From CAYZSU01 sp964480565 (GTDB taxonomy: Bacteria; UBA10199; 2-02-FULL-44-16; JAAZCA01): a stretch of DNA of 53,093 bases. Under the pieces are notes generated by a model that saw nothing but the letters and a program-made list of their open reading frames with translations, ran no database searches and was not told the DNA's origin. A program made the translations under genes and the position numbers. The stretch covers positions 1 to 53,093 of the forward strand of contig CAYZSU010000005.1 in the NCBI GenBank assembly GCA_964480565.1. Direction: 5' to 3'. The number at the start of each line of letters is the position of its first letter. Position 1 is the first letter of the stretch. Shown here one piece after another: positions 25,735 to 34,813 of the stretch.

Positions 25735-28041
25735 CTATATTACGTCGATTGCACCCACCTTGCATGCACGCTGACAAGCGCCGCATTGCGTGCATTGGCT
25801 GGATACAATACTATAGATTTCATGGCGCTGACCATCAATTGAATCCACTGGACAAACACGCGCGCATAACCCACAACCAATGCATTTATCCGCTATAATA
25901 TGATATGAAATTAAATCCCGACAATGATGCGCCGGACATCGTTTTTCAAGGATATGCGCCTCATATTCAGCACGAAAATGTTTAATAGTTGATAACACTG
26001 GATTTGGCGCGGTTTGGCCCAAACCACATAAACTAGCTGCTTTAATATGCTGGCCTAACTCCTCCAACAGATCAATATCACCCACACGCCCTTGACCGGA
26101 TGTAATTCTCTCCAAAACTTCCAGCATACGCCGCGTGCCAATACGGCAAAATGTACATTTTCCACAGGATTCTGATTGCGTAAAGGTTAGAAAAAATTTG
26201 GCAATATCCACCATACATGTACTTGCATCCATCACCACCAAACCACCGGATCCCATAATTGCACCAGTGTGCCGAAGCGACTCATAGCCAATCTCTGTAT
26301 GCGCCATATCAATCGGTAAACACCCACCAGATGGCCCGCCCAATTGAATGGCTTTTATAGCTTTACCGCTCGATGACCCACCACCTATTTTATAGAGAAT
26401 ATCCTGCAAACTCATTCCCATAGGTACTTCGACTAACCCACCGCGTGCAATATCACCAGCAAGTGCAAATACTTTTGTCCCCTTACTATCCTCCGACCCT
26501 ATATCAGAAAATGCTTTTGCACCATGGCGAATAATCCAAGGGATATTGGCCAATGTTTCCACATTATTAATGCATGTGGGCTGTCCCCACAATCCTTTTT
26601 CCACTGGGAATGGCGGCCGATGACGCGGCATTCCGCGATTACCTTCAATGGACTGAATCAATGCAGTTTCCTCGCCGCATACAAAGGCACCTGCACCGGA
26701 TTTTATCGTAATATGAAATGAAAAGTCAGAGCCTAAAATATGTTTGCCTAAATAATGGTTTTGAATGGCCTGCGATATAGCATTTTCTAAACGTTTAATT
26801 GCTAAGGGATATTCTGCGCGACAATAAATATACCCCTTGCTCGCTTGAATTGCATATCCTGCAATAATCATCCCTTCAATCACGCGGTGAGGGTCGCTTT
26901 CCAATATGGAGCGATCCATAAATGCACCTGGATCACCCTCATCTGCATTACAAATAATATACTTTTGATCGGCATTATTTTGACTGGCAAATCGCCATTT
27001 TTTACCGGTTGAGAAACCACCGCCGCCACGACCTCTAAGACCCGATTTTTCTATCTCATCAATAATTGTTTCAGATGATAATTTGCTCAATACTCGTTGC
27101 AAAGATTTATACCCATCTGCCATTTCATAGGATTGAATATCCTCTGGATCGATATGGCCGCAATTTTCCAATGCAATACGGTACTGCATTTTATAAAACT
27201 GCGCAGGCCCGCTAATGGAATCAATATCGATTTGCTTGCCGCGCATTTTATTACCGTATAAAATCTGTTTTTCAATAAATTCAATCACATGATCCGGCTG
27301 CATATTACCGTAGATTATCTCTTCACCGGAGGCATAAATGCATCTTATTATCGGCTCTGCATGACAATTTCCCATACATCCCACGCGTGCTAGATCATAA
27401 TTTAAATGCAAATATTTTTTTGCATCAGCAAGTAATTGCCATACATCCTCCGCACCACTGGCAATGCCACAGCTTCCCATACCAACATCGATATGAGTGA
27501 TAGAATCTTGAATTGGTTTGCGCACATTTTGTTTTTCTTTTTTCAAGCACTGCCACATGCCCACATTGTCAAATGCACTTGTATTGCAGTTTGTATTTAC
27601 AATCAGCTTTGGAATATCACCTGGAACCACATTCGCATGAATGCGATCATCCACCATAAGCACAGGTGCAAGAGAACAACATCCCAAACATGCGACAGAT
27701 TCAACTGTAATGGACTTTTCTGAATTAGTGCCACCTGCGGCTGAAATGGAAAGCTCTGATGACAAGGCATCATTTAACCGGCTGGCTCCAGCCACGTGAC
27801 AGGCTGTGCCATGGCACACTTTAATAATATGCTTACCTACCGGCTGCAGACGAAATTGTGCATAAAATGTAGCCACACCATAAATATGACTGGATGGAAT
27901 ACCTGTTTGTTTGGCCATATAATCAATAGCTGTTTTTGGAATATACCGGTACTGTGCTTGAACAGCCTGCAAAATAGGTATGCAGGCAGATAAATCAGTG
28001 CCATAACGCTTAATTATGGCATCAATCGATGACAAATCCAT
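25735..28041 (-). CDS. Fused NuoE-NuoF-type NADH:ferredoxin/acceptor oxidoreductase subunit
   Basis: The 768-residue product joins two subunits that are normally separate. Residues 1-150 are NuoE-like with [2Fe-2S] ligands C76, C81, C118 and C122. Residues about 180-265 are a second thioredoxin-like iron-sulfur domain (C191 and GCMGNC near 221-226). Then comes the NuoF flavoprotein, with the FMN/NADH loop LRGRGGGGFSTGKKW near 335-349, NADEGDPGAFMDR, and the [4Fe-4S] motif SCGKCTFCRIGT. Two C-terminal ferredoxin clusters follow (CIGCGLCARVCP and CTQCGACQRACK). This is the HydB/HndC/StnB architecture with NuoE fused in front. No hydrogenase or other nuo genes are near. Confidence 0.86.
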   Translation of the reverse strand: MDLSSIDAIIKRYGTDLSACIPILQAVQAQYRYIPKTAIDYMAKQTGIPSSHIYGVATFYAQFRLQPVGKHIIKVCHGTACHVAGASRLNDALSSELSISAAGGTNSEKSITVESVACLGCCSLAPVLMVDDRIHANVVPGDIPKLIVNTNCNTSAFDNVGMWQCLKKEKQNVRKPIQDSITHIDVGMGSCGIASGAEDVWQLLADAKKYLHLNYDLARVGCMGNCHAEPIIRCIYASGEEIIYGNMQPDHVIEFIEKQILYGNKMRGKQIDIDSISGPAQFYKMQYRIALENCGHIDPEDIQSYEMADGYKSLQRVLSKLSSETIIDEIEKSGLRGRGGGGFSTGKKWRFASQNNADQKYIICNADEGDPGAFMDRSILESDPHRVIEGMIIAGYAIQASKGYIYCRAEYPLAIKRLENAISQAIQNHYLGKHILGSDFSFHITIKSGAGAFVCGEETALIQSIEGNRGMPRHRPPFPVEKGLWGQPTCINNVETLANIPWIIRHGAKAFSDIGSEDSKGTKVFALAGDIARGGLVEVPMGMSLQDILYKIGGGSSSGKAIKAIQLGGPSGGCLPIDMAHTEIGYESLRHTGAIMGSGGLVVMDASTCMVDIAKFFLTFTQSESCGKCTFCRIGTRRMLEVLERITSGQGRVGDIDLLEELGQHIKAASLCGLGQTAPNPVLSTIKHFRAEYEAHILEKRCPAHHCRDLISYHIIADKCIGCGLCARVCPVDSIDGQRHEIYSIVSSQCTQCGACQRACKVGAIDVI

Positions 28042-28256
28042 TCATGGAGCTCCTTGATGGACTCCGTTCATAGCCTCAAGACTGACGAAAGTCAATGCGT
28101 GCTGAATGGTAAAGCAGGGCAATTTTAGAGCTTGACAGATAACAAATCTCACCACCTGCTATTATATACATTAGACAGATGGTGAGTTGAGCATACTTGC
28201 TATTTTTTTATGAAAAATAGCAATATTTACGGACAACAACACTTTAAACTCTTTTA

Positions 28257-28331
28257 CTTAAGCCATCGAATTGCAGTTAAAAGCCAAATTTTCTGGATTG
28301 CTTCACCAGATTTCATCTACCTCGCGGGTGA
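28257..28331. repeat. 75-base direct repeat, copy 1
   Basis: It matches 28453-28527 in about 67 of 75 positions, without gaps. It contains TCTGGATTGCTTC and CCTCGCGGGTGA. Confidence 0.8.
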
Positions 28332-28452
28332 CAACGAAACTGCCACATGAAAATAGCAAAACGTCGTCATTGCGAGAAGGCCGCATAGGCCGACGAAGCA
28401 ATCCAGGAAAATGGGTTTTAAGTGAGATTCGTGCAACTACCCTTTGACTCCG

Positions 28453-28527
28453 CTTAAGCCACAGGATTGCAGTTAAAAACCAAATCTTCTGGATTGCTTC
28501 GTCAGATTTCATCTGCCTCGCGGGTGA
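28453..28527. repeat. 75-base direct repeat, copy 2
   Basis: It is the partner of 28257-28331, starting with CTTAAGCC and ending with CTCGCGGGTGA. Confidence 0.8.
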
Positions 28528-28588
28528 TGGGACTGCAGTGATTGCTTCGCGGATGAAAGAATTGGTACGTTATTCAATTCCAAAAATC

Positions 28589-28903
28589 CTAATACACGCA
28601 TAGCGTAACAATTTTTTCACCCAATGAAGTTCGGCCTTTATCATACCCAACTGCCATACCTGGCGTTAATGCATAAAAATGTTGGTTGGGATCAATGAGA
28701 TTTAAGGTAGCACAATCAAAGGATAGTTCCTTGCCAGAATTTGTTTTAAGAACTCCCTTGCCCTGATGAACCCATATGGACACAATCGTTCCCTTAGAAA
28801 ACATATCATTGGAAACAACCTCTGCATGGGATGTACCCAGGTGAGATGAAATTGGCAGCCAATGTTTCACTCTAGACATTACATGCAAACAGTACAATGA
28901 CAT
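28589..28903 (-). CDS. Cold-shock-domain-like small protein
   Basis: The last 65 residues of this 104-residue protein resemble a cold-shock/OB-fold domain: KGTIVSIWVHQGKGVLKTNS corresponds to strands 1-3, but the RNP1 aromatic motif KGFGFI is replaced by QGKGVLKT. FDCATLNL occupies the loop position and TPGMAVGYD the strand-4 region. Nucleic-acid binding through the usual aromatic residues is therefore doubtful. AAAGGA precedes the ATG. It starts 17 bases after the secretin stop, so it is the last gene of that operon, and a regulatory role there is inference. Confidence 0.55.
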   Translation of the reverse strand: MSLYCLHVMSRVKHWLPISSHLGTSHAEVVSNDMFSKGTIVSIWVHQGKGVLKTNSGKELSFDCATLNLIDPNQHFYALTPGMAVGYDKGRTSLGEKIVTLCVY

Positions 28904-28920
28904 GGGATATTTCCTTTATT

Positions 28921-30390
28921 TTAGCGAACATATTTATGGCCAGTGCGTTTTTTTACTTTCTCATATTTACGACGCTTTTTTTTCAATTTTTTTGCTTCAT
29001 CTACAATAGGATCAAGACGCATACCTGCGCGCCGTTTTTCAATCTCACGAATGCGCATTTGTGCTGGAATATGACTATGTGCACGCACGACAGTGGGCTT
29101 AATAAATACCATTAATTCAGAGTTTTCTTTTCGCTTTCCCTTGGATTTAAATAAATTACCCAAAACAGGTATTTTATGTAAAAATGGCACATGTCGATTG
29201 CTTACACTATCGGTGTACCGCGTCAATCCACCAATGACAGTTGTCTCTCCATCTCGAACTAGCACGGTGGTGCTGGCTGTATTATCAACAATAATTGGGA
29301 TTCCTTGTACTTCACGAGAAAAATCAGGACTGGATGTTTCAGTTTCAATTTGCAATTTAATAAACCGATTCATTGTAATTTGAGGGGTCACTGACATTTC
29401 TACACCTGTTTCAATCTCCTCTAAGCCCGTAGAAGAGGCCCCCTCTTCGCTCGTTGACTGCGTCTGAATTAAAAGTGTTGCACCACTTCGTATATGCGCG
29501 CTTTTTCCATTTGAGGTGACAATGCTTGGATCTGACAGAATATATGCGTCGCCGCGTTGCTCAGCAGCCAAAATTTGAAGATCTATATTGGTTGAACCTA
29601 GTAATGATCCAATCATCAATCCACTGGTGGGTGACCCAGAGAATAAATTTGCATTTAAGCTACGACCTGCATCCGACTGCCCGATGGCACTGACACCACC
29701 CACTCGTAATTTAGATCCATCTTCACCGCTATTTACACCCCATTGAATACCTAAATCCCGTGAAAATTGTCGCGTTGCCTCTAAAATTTTTGATTCAATT
29801 AACACCTGTGCATCGCGAACATCCACATCTTCAATAAAACGACGAATATTATTCATATTTGATAACATATCACGAACAATAATTGAATTTGTTCGATCAT
29901 CTGAGACAGCAGACCCTCTTGCTGTAAGCAACTGTTGAAGTTTTTCCAACATCTCTTCAGCTGACGCATATTGCAAACGGAAGGTCTCTGTTTTTAAATC
30001 TTCGCCGGTTTCTTTAAATTGCGCGCCATTGCCCAAACGCACAACACCACCTTCTATAGTATATTCCAATCCATTTGCGCGAATAATTGCATTCAGTGCA
30101 TTTGCCAATGTAATTTGCTTAAAACGTACATTGACGGTTCCATTAATTCCTTCAGGCACAATCACATTTACACCCGCAATATTGGACATAAATTGAAGCA
30201 CTTCACGCAATGTGGCTTGCCGAAATACAATATCATATTTTTTTTCATTCTGAATACCAAACATGCTATTCGTACGTACTTGTGATATATTACCTGTATC
30301 AACAGCACTTGCATTAAATAAGAGTACAGAGTTAACAAATAATACTACAACAATGACCCACCACAGTTGTCTATTTTTTAACCGTCCCAT
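28921..30390 (-). CDS. pilQ: Type IV pilus / T2SS secretin, PilQ-type
   Basis: Secretins form the outer-membrane channel for the pilus or type II secretion. The 489-residue protein has a signal peptide (residues 1-30), a secretin/TonB short N-terminal domain (about 50-115, IVFRQATLREVLQFMSNIA), a NolW-like N-domain (125-190), and the secretin core ending in VPFLHKIPVLGNLFKSK plus a C-terminal basic tail. It lacks AMIN domains and is shorter than most PilQ. The start overlaps the pilP stop by one base (TAATG). Confidence 0.9.
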   Translation of the reverse strand: MGRLKNRQLWWVIVVVLFVNSVLLFNASAVDTGNISQVRTNSMFGIQNEKKYDIVFRQATLREVLQFMSNIAGVNVIVPEGINGTVNVRFKQITLANALNAIIRANGLEYTIEGGVVRLGNGAQFKETGEDLKTETFRLQYASAEEMLEKLQQLLTARGSAVSDDRTNSIIVRDMLSNMNNIRRFIEDVDVRDAQVLIESKILEATRQFSRDLGIQWGVNSGEDGSKLRVGGVSAIGQSDAGRSLNANLFSGSPTSGLMIGSLLGSTNIDLQILAAEQRGDAYILSDPSIVTSNGKSAHIRSGATLLIQTQSTSEEGASSTGLEEIETGVEMSVTPQITMNRFIKLQIETETSSPDFSREVQGIPIIVDNTASTTVLVRDGETTVIGGLTRYTDSVSNRHVPFLHKIPVLGNLFKSKGKRKENSELMVFIKPTVVRAHSHIPAQMRIREIEKRRAGMRLDPIVDEAKKLKKKRRKYEKVKKRTGHKYVR

Positions 30391-30773
30391 TATAAACCAC
30401 CTTCCAAGGACAAAATAAATACTTCATCAATACGTCGCAGCATTACTTTATCTGATTCGATCATATCCACACGATAACCCGCAATATGATCCCCTGCCTT
30501 TAGTAAATACCCACTAATCAACGCATATGCTTCGTTTTCATCGCCATAAATAATACCTGCAATTTGTAATTCCTCAATTGCCAAGTCATGTGAACTCACA
30601 TGTCCGCTAGAGAATGGATCTGTATGCGCAATCACATTTTGATTTGGATTTAATGTTTGGAATGCTTGCCATTGAATATCTGAAAGTGATTGCGCATCTG
30701 CACCATCACAAACAGAAATACATGCCAATATTATCACGCAAGTACATAACCACATTTTTTGATAATCCCTCAT
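30390..30773 (-). CDS. pilP: PilP/GspC-like periplasmic linker
   Basis: The 127-residue protein has a signal peptide with a Cys-containing hydrophobic core (about 1-27). A short linker and a beta-rich HR/PilP domain follow (LAIEELQIAGIIYGDENEAYALI, then GYLLKAGDHIAGYRVDMI), which in relatives contacts the secretin N-domains. TAGGAG lies seven bases before the ATG. It lies directly upstream of pilQ and after pilO, as in canonical pilMNOPQ operons. Confidence 0.82.
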   Translation of the reverse strand: MRDYQKMWLCTCVIILACISVCDGADAQSLSDIQWQAFQTLNPNQNVIAHTDPFSSGHVSSHDLAIEELQIAGIIYGDENEAYALISGYLLKAGDHIAGYRVDMIESDKVMLRRIDEVFILSLEGGL

Positions 30774-30782
30774 GCATCGCTC

Positions 30783-31373
30783 CTATAGCTTAGGCAAATA
30801 CAATGTTAATTTCATATTAACAGATAATAATTTGGACATACCATTTTTCTCAATCGAAAATGTATCAATAATAACAGGCCGCAGCATCTTCTCTATTGAT
30901 TCAAAATATCGACGAATAGCAGTATATCGCCCTGTTAAATCAATAACAATAGGCACTTTTAAGTAGTTTTTCTCCTCTACTTTTCGACCCATTTTTATCT
31001 GCTTAATCTGTATGGATTTTGAAAAATTTGCAGACCCTAATTCCTGAATGGTCGCATTAATCTCGTCATTAATATCCACAATGCGTCGTTTTAAGATCTG
31101 CTTTACATTTTCAGCTAAATTCGTATGTTTTTTCCCTGCTGTCTGGCTAACTTGAATTTGTTTTGTGAGCAAATCAATTTGATCCTCAACTTTTTTAACC
31201 ATTTCATGCGTGGTATCAAACCTTGATTTGGCTTGTATAATTTTTACATCCAATGTTGTCCAAAAATAATCATAAAATAGATAAAGAACTGTCAATAATA
31301 CACCCACAAACATCACTTTTTCACGAAGTGACGGTGTTTTATTTAAATTCATATTCCCTTTGCTCATTTTCAT
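30783..31373 (-). CDS. pilO: PilO-like inner-membrane protein
   Basis: A 196-residue bitopic protein with a short basic cytoplasmic N-terminus, one membrane helix (about 19-38), a coiled coil (about 40-100) and a ferredoxin-like C-terminal domain that includes VPIVIDLTGRYTAIRRYFESIEKM, the PilO signature region. PilO pairs with PilN to form the periplasmic frame of the alignment complex. The gene order PilM-N-O-P-Q supports the call. It is separated from pilN by 13 bases. Confidence 0.85.
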   Translation of the reverse strand: MKMSKGNMNLNKTPSLREKVMFVGVLLTVLYLFYDYFWTTLDVKIIQAKSRFDTTHEMVKKVEDQIDLLTKQIQVSQTAGKKHTNLAENVKQILKRRIVDINDEINATIQELGSANFSKSIQIKQIKMGRKVEEKNYLKVPIVIDLTGRYTAIRRYFESIEKMLRPVIIDTFSIEKNGMSKLLSVNMKLTLYLPKL

Positions 31374-31386
31374 GATTATTCTTACT

Positions 31387-31950
31387 CTACTTTCGACGTA
31401 CTTGTGGATAAGTTAACATCATATACTCCACTACTTTCGATCGTGAATCCTTAACACTCGTTGTTTTTACAGTTGTTGATGAAAATAATTTTGATTGATC
31501 TAAATTCAACCGAAACTCCTGCACATATCTAGATAAAAAAGCACTGCCATTAATAATAATTTGATACTGCTTATCTTCACCAATGCGAACATCGATATCA
31601 TCCAACCATACCTGCGCGGGCAAACACCGTGGAATAATATGCAAGTACTTTGACCAATCAATCCGACTTTGTAAAATTGCCGCTAAGTTCTTTTGACCAC
31701 TGATATTAGCTTTTACACGATTCATTGATGTTGTTTGTATTCGCTGTTCACTTAGCTGCCGGGATAATTGTCTCATCAAAGTCTTACTCTTAAGCACCTC
31801 TGCATCCATTTGATAAAACCGCCAATACTGCACTGCATATAACACACTTAGGAAAACAAGCCACAGCACAAACAACTTCACCAAGGCCCCATATGTTAAA
31901 CTCTTATGAGTATGGGATAGAAAGTTCATTCGTTTTAATTGCTTATCCAT
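31387..31950 (-). CDS. pilN: PilN-like inner-membrane protein
   Basis: The 187-residue bitopic protein has a basic N-terminus, one membrane helix (about 22-44), a short coiled coil and a small alpha/beta periplasmic domain (WLDDIDVRIGEDKQYQIIING). Its N-terminal tail normally docks on PilM, which is encoded immediately upstream. The usual PilN motif INLLP is not evident, so the assignment rests on size, topology and gene order. Confidence 0.78.
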   Translation of the reverse strand: MDKQLKRMNFLSHTHKSLTYGALVKLFVLWLVFLSVLYAVQYWRFYQMDAEVLKSKTLMRQLSRQLSEQRIQTTSMNRVKANISGQKNLAAILQSRIDWSKYLHIIPRCLPAQVWLDDIDVRIGEDKQYQIIINGSAFLSRYVQEFRLNLDQSKLFSSTTVKTTSVKDSRSKVVEYMMLTYPQVRRK

Positions 31951-31959
31951 AATAATCCA

Positions 31960-33045
31960 TCATGGCATTGCTAGGCCAACCGCTATCGCATACATTGGCC
32001 CTAATTGCCTTAATCCTTCATTATTATCATTAAAATAGTCCGCATTATATATAGATTCAAATGAATCAAAAATAACTGTATCCACACCCAATGTTCGTTG
32101 AATATGATCGAGCATTTTTGGATAATACACACCGATGCCGCACACATGAATGGAATCAATCCGCTCAACATCACATAAAATACAAAATGCATCGATCGAA
32201 CGCTGAACCTCTACCACCAACTGACTATACACATGTTTAATTGTTGCATAGAACATATTAAGAGCTTCAACAGACACATTAACATCATCTTTTGTTAATA
32301 CACCTTTTGCCATCCAGTCTTTTAGCAATAGAGTAACATCCTCATCATCTACCCCTGTATCACGCATCAACTGCTTAATTAAATTTTCCTGACTAAAACC
32401 AGCCAATGGTCGTGAAAAAAGAAGCTCCCTATGCCTAAATACAATAAAATAAGAATATCGTTCATTAAATGAAATACACACACGATATTTTTTCTCATCT
32501 AAAAGTGATGTATTTGCAAATGCAGCTAAAAGCGACGATGCTGCAGGTTCAACAATCAATGGTTTTAAACCTAGAGAACTTAAAAACTCTGAATATCTAT
32601 CAATTGCTTCTTGAGAAATACCATAGGCAGTAATCGCATGTTTATTTCCATCAACAACACCTTCAGTCGGCGTATACCCCACAACATAGTCATCAATAGA
32701 ACCTGAAATGTGTTCTCTAAAATTCCATCTAATTGCCTCAAGAAGATCACTTTCTGGCATTTTAGGAAATACCATCCGGCGAATACGTAAACTTTCATCC
32801 TCTACATTAACGGCCACTTTTGTATTGCCCGCACTCACACGTCTAAATTCCAATAAAAACGGCATGTGATCTTTTTCATTTTTTGATTCGAGAGATAGCT
32901 TGGCTTCGCCAATAGCCATTAACTCAAAATGACCGTCCGAATTGCGATTTATCCTGGCCATACGAGCCCAACCGCCCTCAATATTAAGCCCAATACATTC
33001 AGGACGGCGTGAAAATAACGATGTCAATTTATTCATTACACTCAC
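31960..33045 (-). CDS. pilM: PilM-like actin-fold protein
   Basis: The 361-residue cytoplasmic protein has the PilM/FtsA fold, with the N-terminal phosphate loop CIGLNIEGGWARMARI. MVFPKMPESDLLEAIRWNF corresponds to the PilM helix region. There is no membrane segment. The frame starts at GTG 33045, with GGAG eight bases before, and overlaps the TPR gene stop; a later ATG at 33036 is possible. A second PilM-like domain is encoded in the gene at 36623, so there are two paralogous assembly platforms in this locus. Confidence 0.83.
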   Translation of the reverse strand: MSVMNKLTSLFSRRPECIGLNIEGGWARMARINRNSDGHFELMAIGEAKLSLESKNEKDHMPFLLEFRRVSAGNTKVAVNVEDESLRIRRMVFPKMPESDLLEAIRWNFREHISGSIDDYVVGYTPTEGVVDGNKHAITAYGISQEAIDRYSEFLSSLGLKPLIVEPAASSLLAAFANTSLLDEKKYRVCISFNERYSYFIVFRHRELLFSRPLAGFSQENLIKQLMRDTGVDDEDVTLLLKDWMAKGVLTKDDVNVSVEALNMFYATIKHVYSQLVVEVQRSIDAFCILCDVERIDSIHVCGIGVYYPKMLDHIQRTLGVDTVIFDSFESIYNADYFNDNNEGLRQLGPMYAIAVGLAMP

Positions 33046-33785
33046 TTTTCTAACTCCATAACCCTGGAACGAACTTCATCAATAATATTACTTGAATAAC
33101 TTCCACCTACTTTTAAAAATCGACGATAATAGTCAATGGCATCTTGTTTTTTGCCCTTGATATCATATAAATACGCCAAATTAAAATTTGCTTCTGGATA
33201 GGAGGGGGATATTTCAAGCGCTTTTTGAAGTAAGTTTATCGCATCAGAAAATTTTTCTTCATCCATCTCAAGCACAGCCAAATTATTTAGCAATTCAGGG
33301 TACTCCTGACTGAGACCTTGCGCCTTCATATAAAATTCTCTAGATTTTTCTAGATTTCCTTGTTTCTTATATACAACCCCTAAGTTATTAAATACCTCTG
33401 GGTCTGCAGGATTAATACTAATGGCGGATAAAAGCTGTGCTTCAGCAAGCTTATAATTTTGCATATTATAAGCATCAATTGACTTCTTCTTCATCAATTC
33501 AATATCATTATTTGTCGCTGCAATCGCGCGCTTGGCCGTATGAGTTTTTCCAACACCTGTTTTCACTGACGCTGCATAATCTGGCTCTGTACTTGGCTTA
33601 AGCCGCAAATAAATAATCACAGATAGCAAACAAAGAAGTAGCACTGCTAAAATAATAATACGTAAAGGTGCTTTTTTTGTAGAAGCATCCGCTACTTGCT
33701 GAAACTGGCTTAGCCCCTTACCTAAGTTCTGCTCCAATGACTCTTGTGCGTTATTTTTTTTCAGTGCATCATGAATCAATGACAT
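33042..33785 (-). CDS. Membrane-anchored TPR protein of the pilus/secretion operon
   Basis: The 247-residue protein has a cytoplasmic N-terminus, one membrane helix at about residues 43-63 (a run of Leu, Ile and Val), and at least four tetratricopeptide repeats between residues 105 and 240. Clear repeat cores are NPADPEVFNNLGVVYKKQGN and PSYPEANFNLAYLYDIKGK. It resembles a PilF/MshN-like TPR scaffold. Position between the ExeA-like ATPase and pilM suggests a role in assembling the complex. The exact function is unknown. Confidence 0.72.
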   Translation of the reverse strand: MSLIHDALKKNNAQESLEQNLGKGLSQFQQVADASTKKAPLRIIILAVLLLCLLSVIIYLRLKPSTEPDYAASVKTGVGKTHTAKRAIAATNNDIELMKKKSIDAYNMQNYKLAEAQLLSAISINPADPEVFNNLGVVYKKQGNLEKSREFYMKAQGLSQEYPELLNNLAVLEMDEEKFSDAINLLQKALEISPSYPEANFNLAYLYDIKGKKQDAIDYYRRFLKVGGSYSSNIIDEVRSRVMELEK

Positions 33786-33803
33786 ATACGCTCTCCTAAA
33801 TTA

Positions 33804-33958
33804 TGGGGTTATTGAAAACCACCCATCTTCAGTATTGTAAAGCCAAATCTAATTCGATTACATACTCTTATATATACGACCTCATTGCATTTACTGTCTG
33901 CCTAGAATCTAGGCATTTTTGAACACTCCCACAAATTGCCATTTCAAAAGTAGTCCCA
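33804..33958. repeat. Degenerate copy of the dispersed palindromic repeat
   Basis: CACCCATCTTCAGT, CTAGAATCTAGGCATTTTTGAACAC and the trailing AAAAGTAGTCCCACTATG correspond in order to the blocks of the 2543 element. It lies between the TPR gene and the ATPase gene, in a 173-base spacer of an otherwise compact operon. A second partial copy lies near 34928-34994. Confidence 0.55.
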
Positions 33959-34813
33959 CTATGATTGAAAAATCAAACGCCTCAAAAAAGATAATGGCTG
34001 ACGTTTAGACGTACCTCTCCAATCTTTTATCGCTAACTTTACTGAGTGATCATCGATCACATATGACTCTTTTACATAAGCAGCCATCAAAGCTTTATCG
34101 CATATAACATTAATCAAACGCGGATACCCATTCGAGGCTTTAAAAAGAATTTTATGCGCTTTGGGTTCAAAAAAGACCTTTCCACCACCACCTGCAATAT
34201 ATAACCGATGATTAATATATCGCATGGTCTCCATTTGTGTAAGCGGTGAAAGGTGATAGCGCGTCATAATTCGCTGCTCAAGCTGACGCATATCATAACG
34301 CTTCACTTTTTTTACTAACTCTGGTTGCCCCACAAGCAATATTTGAAGTAATTTTGTCGAATCCGTCTCTAGGTTAGTTAACAAACGAATCATCTCCAAT
34401 GCTTCTGTACTTAAATTTTGCGCCTCATCGATAATCACAATTGCATTTCGATCATTTTCTGACTGATGGATTAAAAATCGATTTAGCGCTTCAATTTGCC
34501 GTTGCGGAGACGTATAGCGAACTGCAATACCAAAGTCCTTTGTAATTGCTTTCAATAGCTCAGGAACAGAAAGTAGTGGATTAATTAACAGCGCCGTTGC
34601 ACAGGAATCGCCCAAACGCGATAGTATTGCACGTGATAGCAATGTTTTACCCGTACCCACCTCACCGCTTAACATTGAAAATCCCATACGACTATGAATG
34701 CCATACAACATAGTATCCAAGGCTTGTTCATGTTGCTTGCTCATATATAAATAATCAATATTCGGTGTAATTGAAAACGGTCGGTCATTTAAGCCAAAAA
34801 ATTTCAAGTACAT
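33959..34813 (-). CDS. ExeA/GspA-like AAA ATPase
   Basis: The 284-residue protein has the ExeA opening MYLKFFGLNDRPFSITPN, Walker A GEVGTGKT (residues 50-57), Walker B AIVIIDEAQNL near 120 and a sensor region LLVGQPEL. In ExeA/GspA the AAA module pairs with a periplasmic peptidoglycan-binding domain to help assemble the secretin. Here only the AAA domain is present, as in MshM. The ATP-driven role in secretin assembly is inferred from its neighbours. Confidence 0.85.
   Translation of the reverse strand: MYLKFFGLNDRPFSITPNIDYLYMSKQHEQALDTMLYGIHSRMGFSMLSGEVGTGKTLLSRAILSRLGDSCATALLINPLLSVPELLKAITKDFGIAVRYTSPQRQIEALNRFLIHQSENDRNAIVIIDEAQNLSTEALEMIRLLTNLETDSTKLLQILLVGQPELVKKVKRYDMRQLEQRIMTRYHLSPLTQMETMRYINHRLYIAGGGGKVFFEPKAHKILFKASNGYPRLINVICDKALMAAYVKESYVIDDHSVKLAIKDWRGTSKRQPLSFLRRLIFQS

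Larger units (their letters stand above)
28042..28588. other. Repeat-bearing intergenic region between two operons
   Basis: No gene is supported. The region holds two 75-base direct repeats, and between them a CGTCATTGCGAG segment followed by CGACGAAGCAATCCAG of the kind found as dispersed repeats in many genomes. It should also contain the promoter for the minus-strand redox operon that starts at 28041, and the 3' end of the pilus operon. Confidence 0.55.

Noticed and set aside
25735..28041. NuoEF fusion as part of respiratory complex I
   Set aside because: No other nuo genes are nearby and the neighbour is a GltD-like flavoprotein, not NuoG.
28257..28527. Direct repeats considered as a CRISPR array
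   Set aside because: Only two copies, 75 bases long, with a 121-base spacer and no cas genes.
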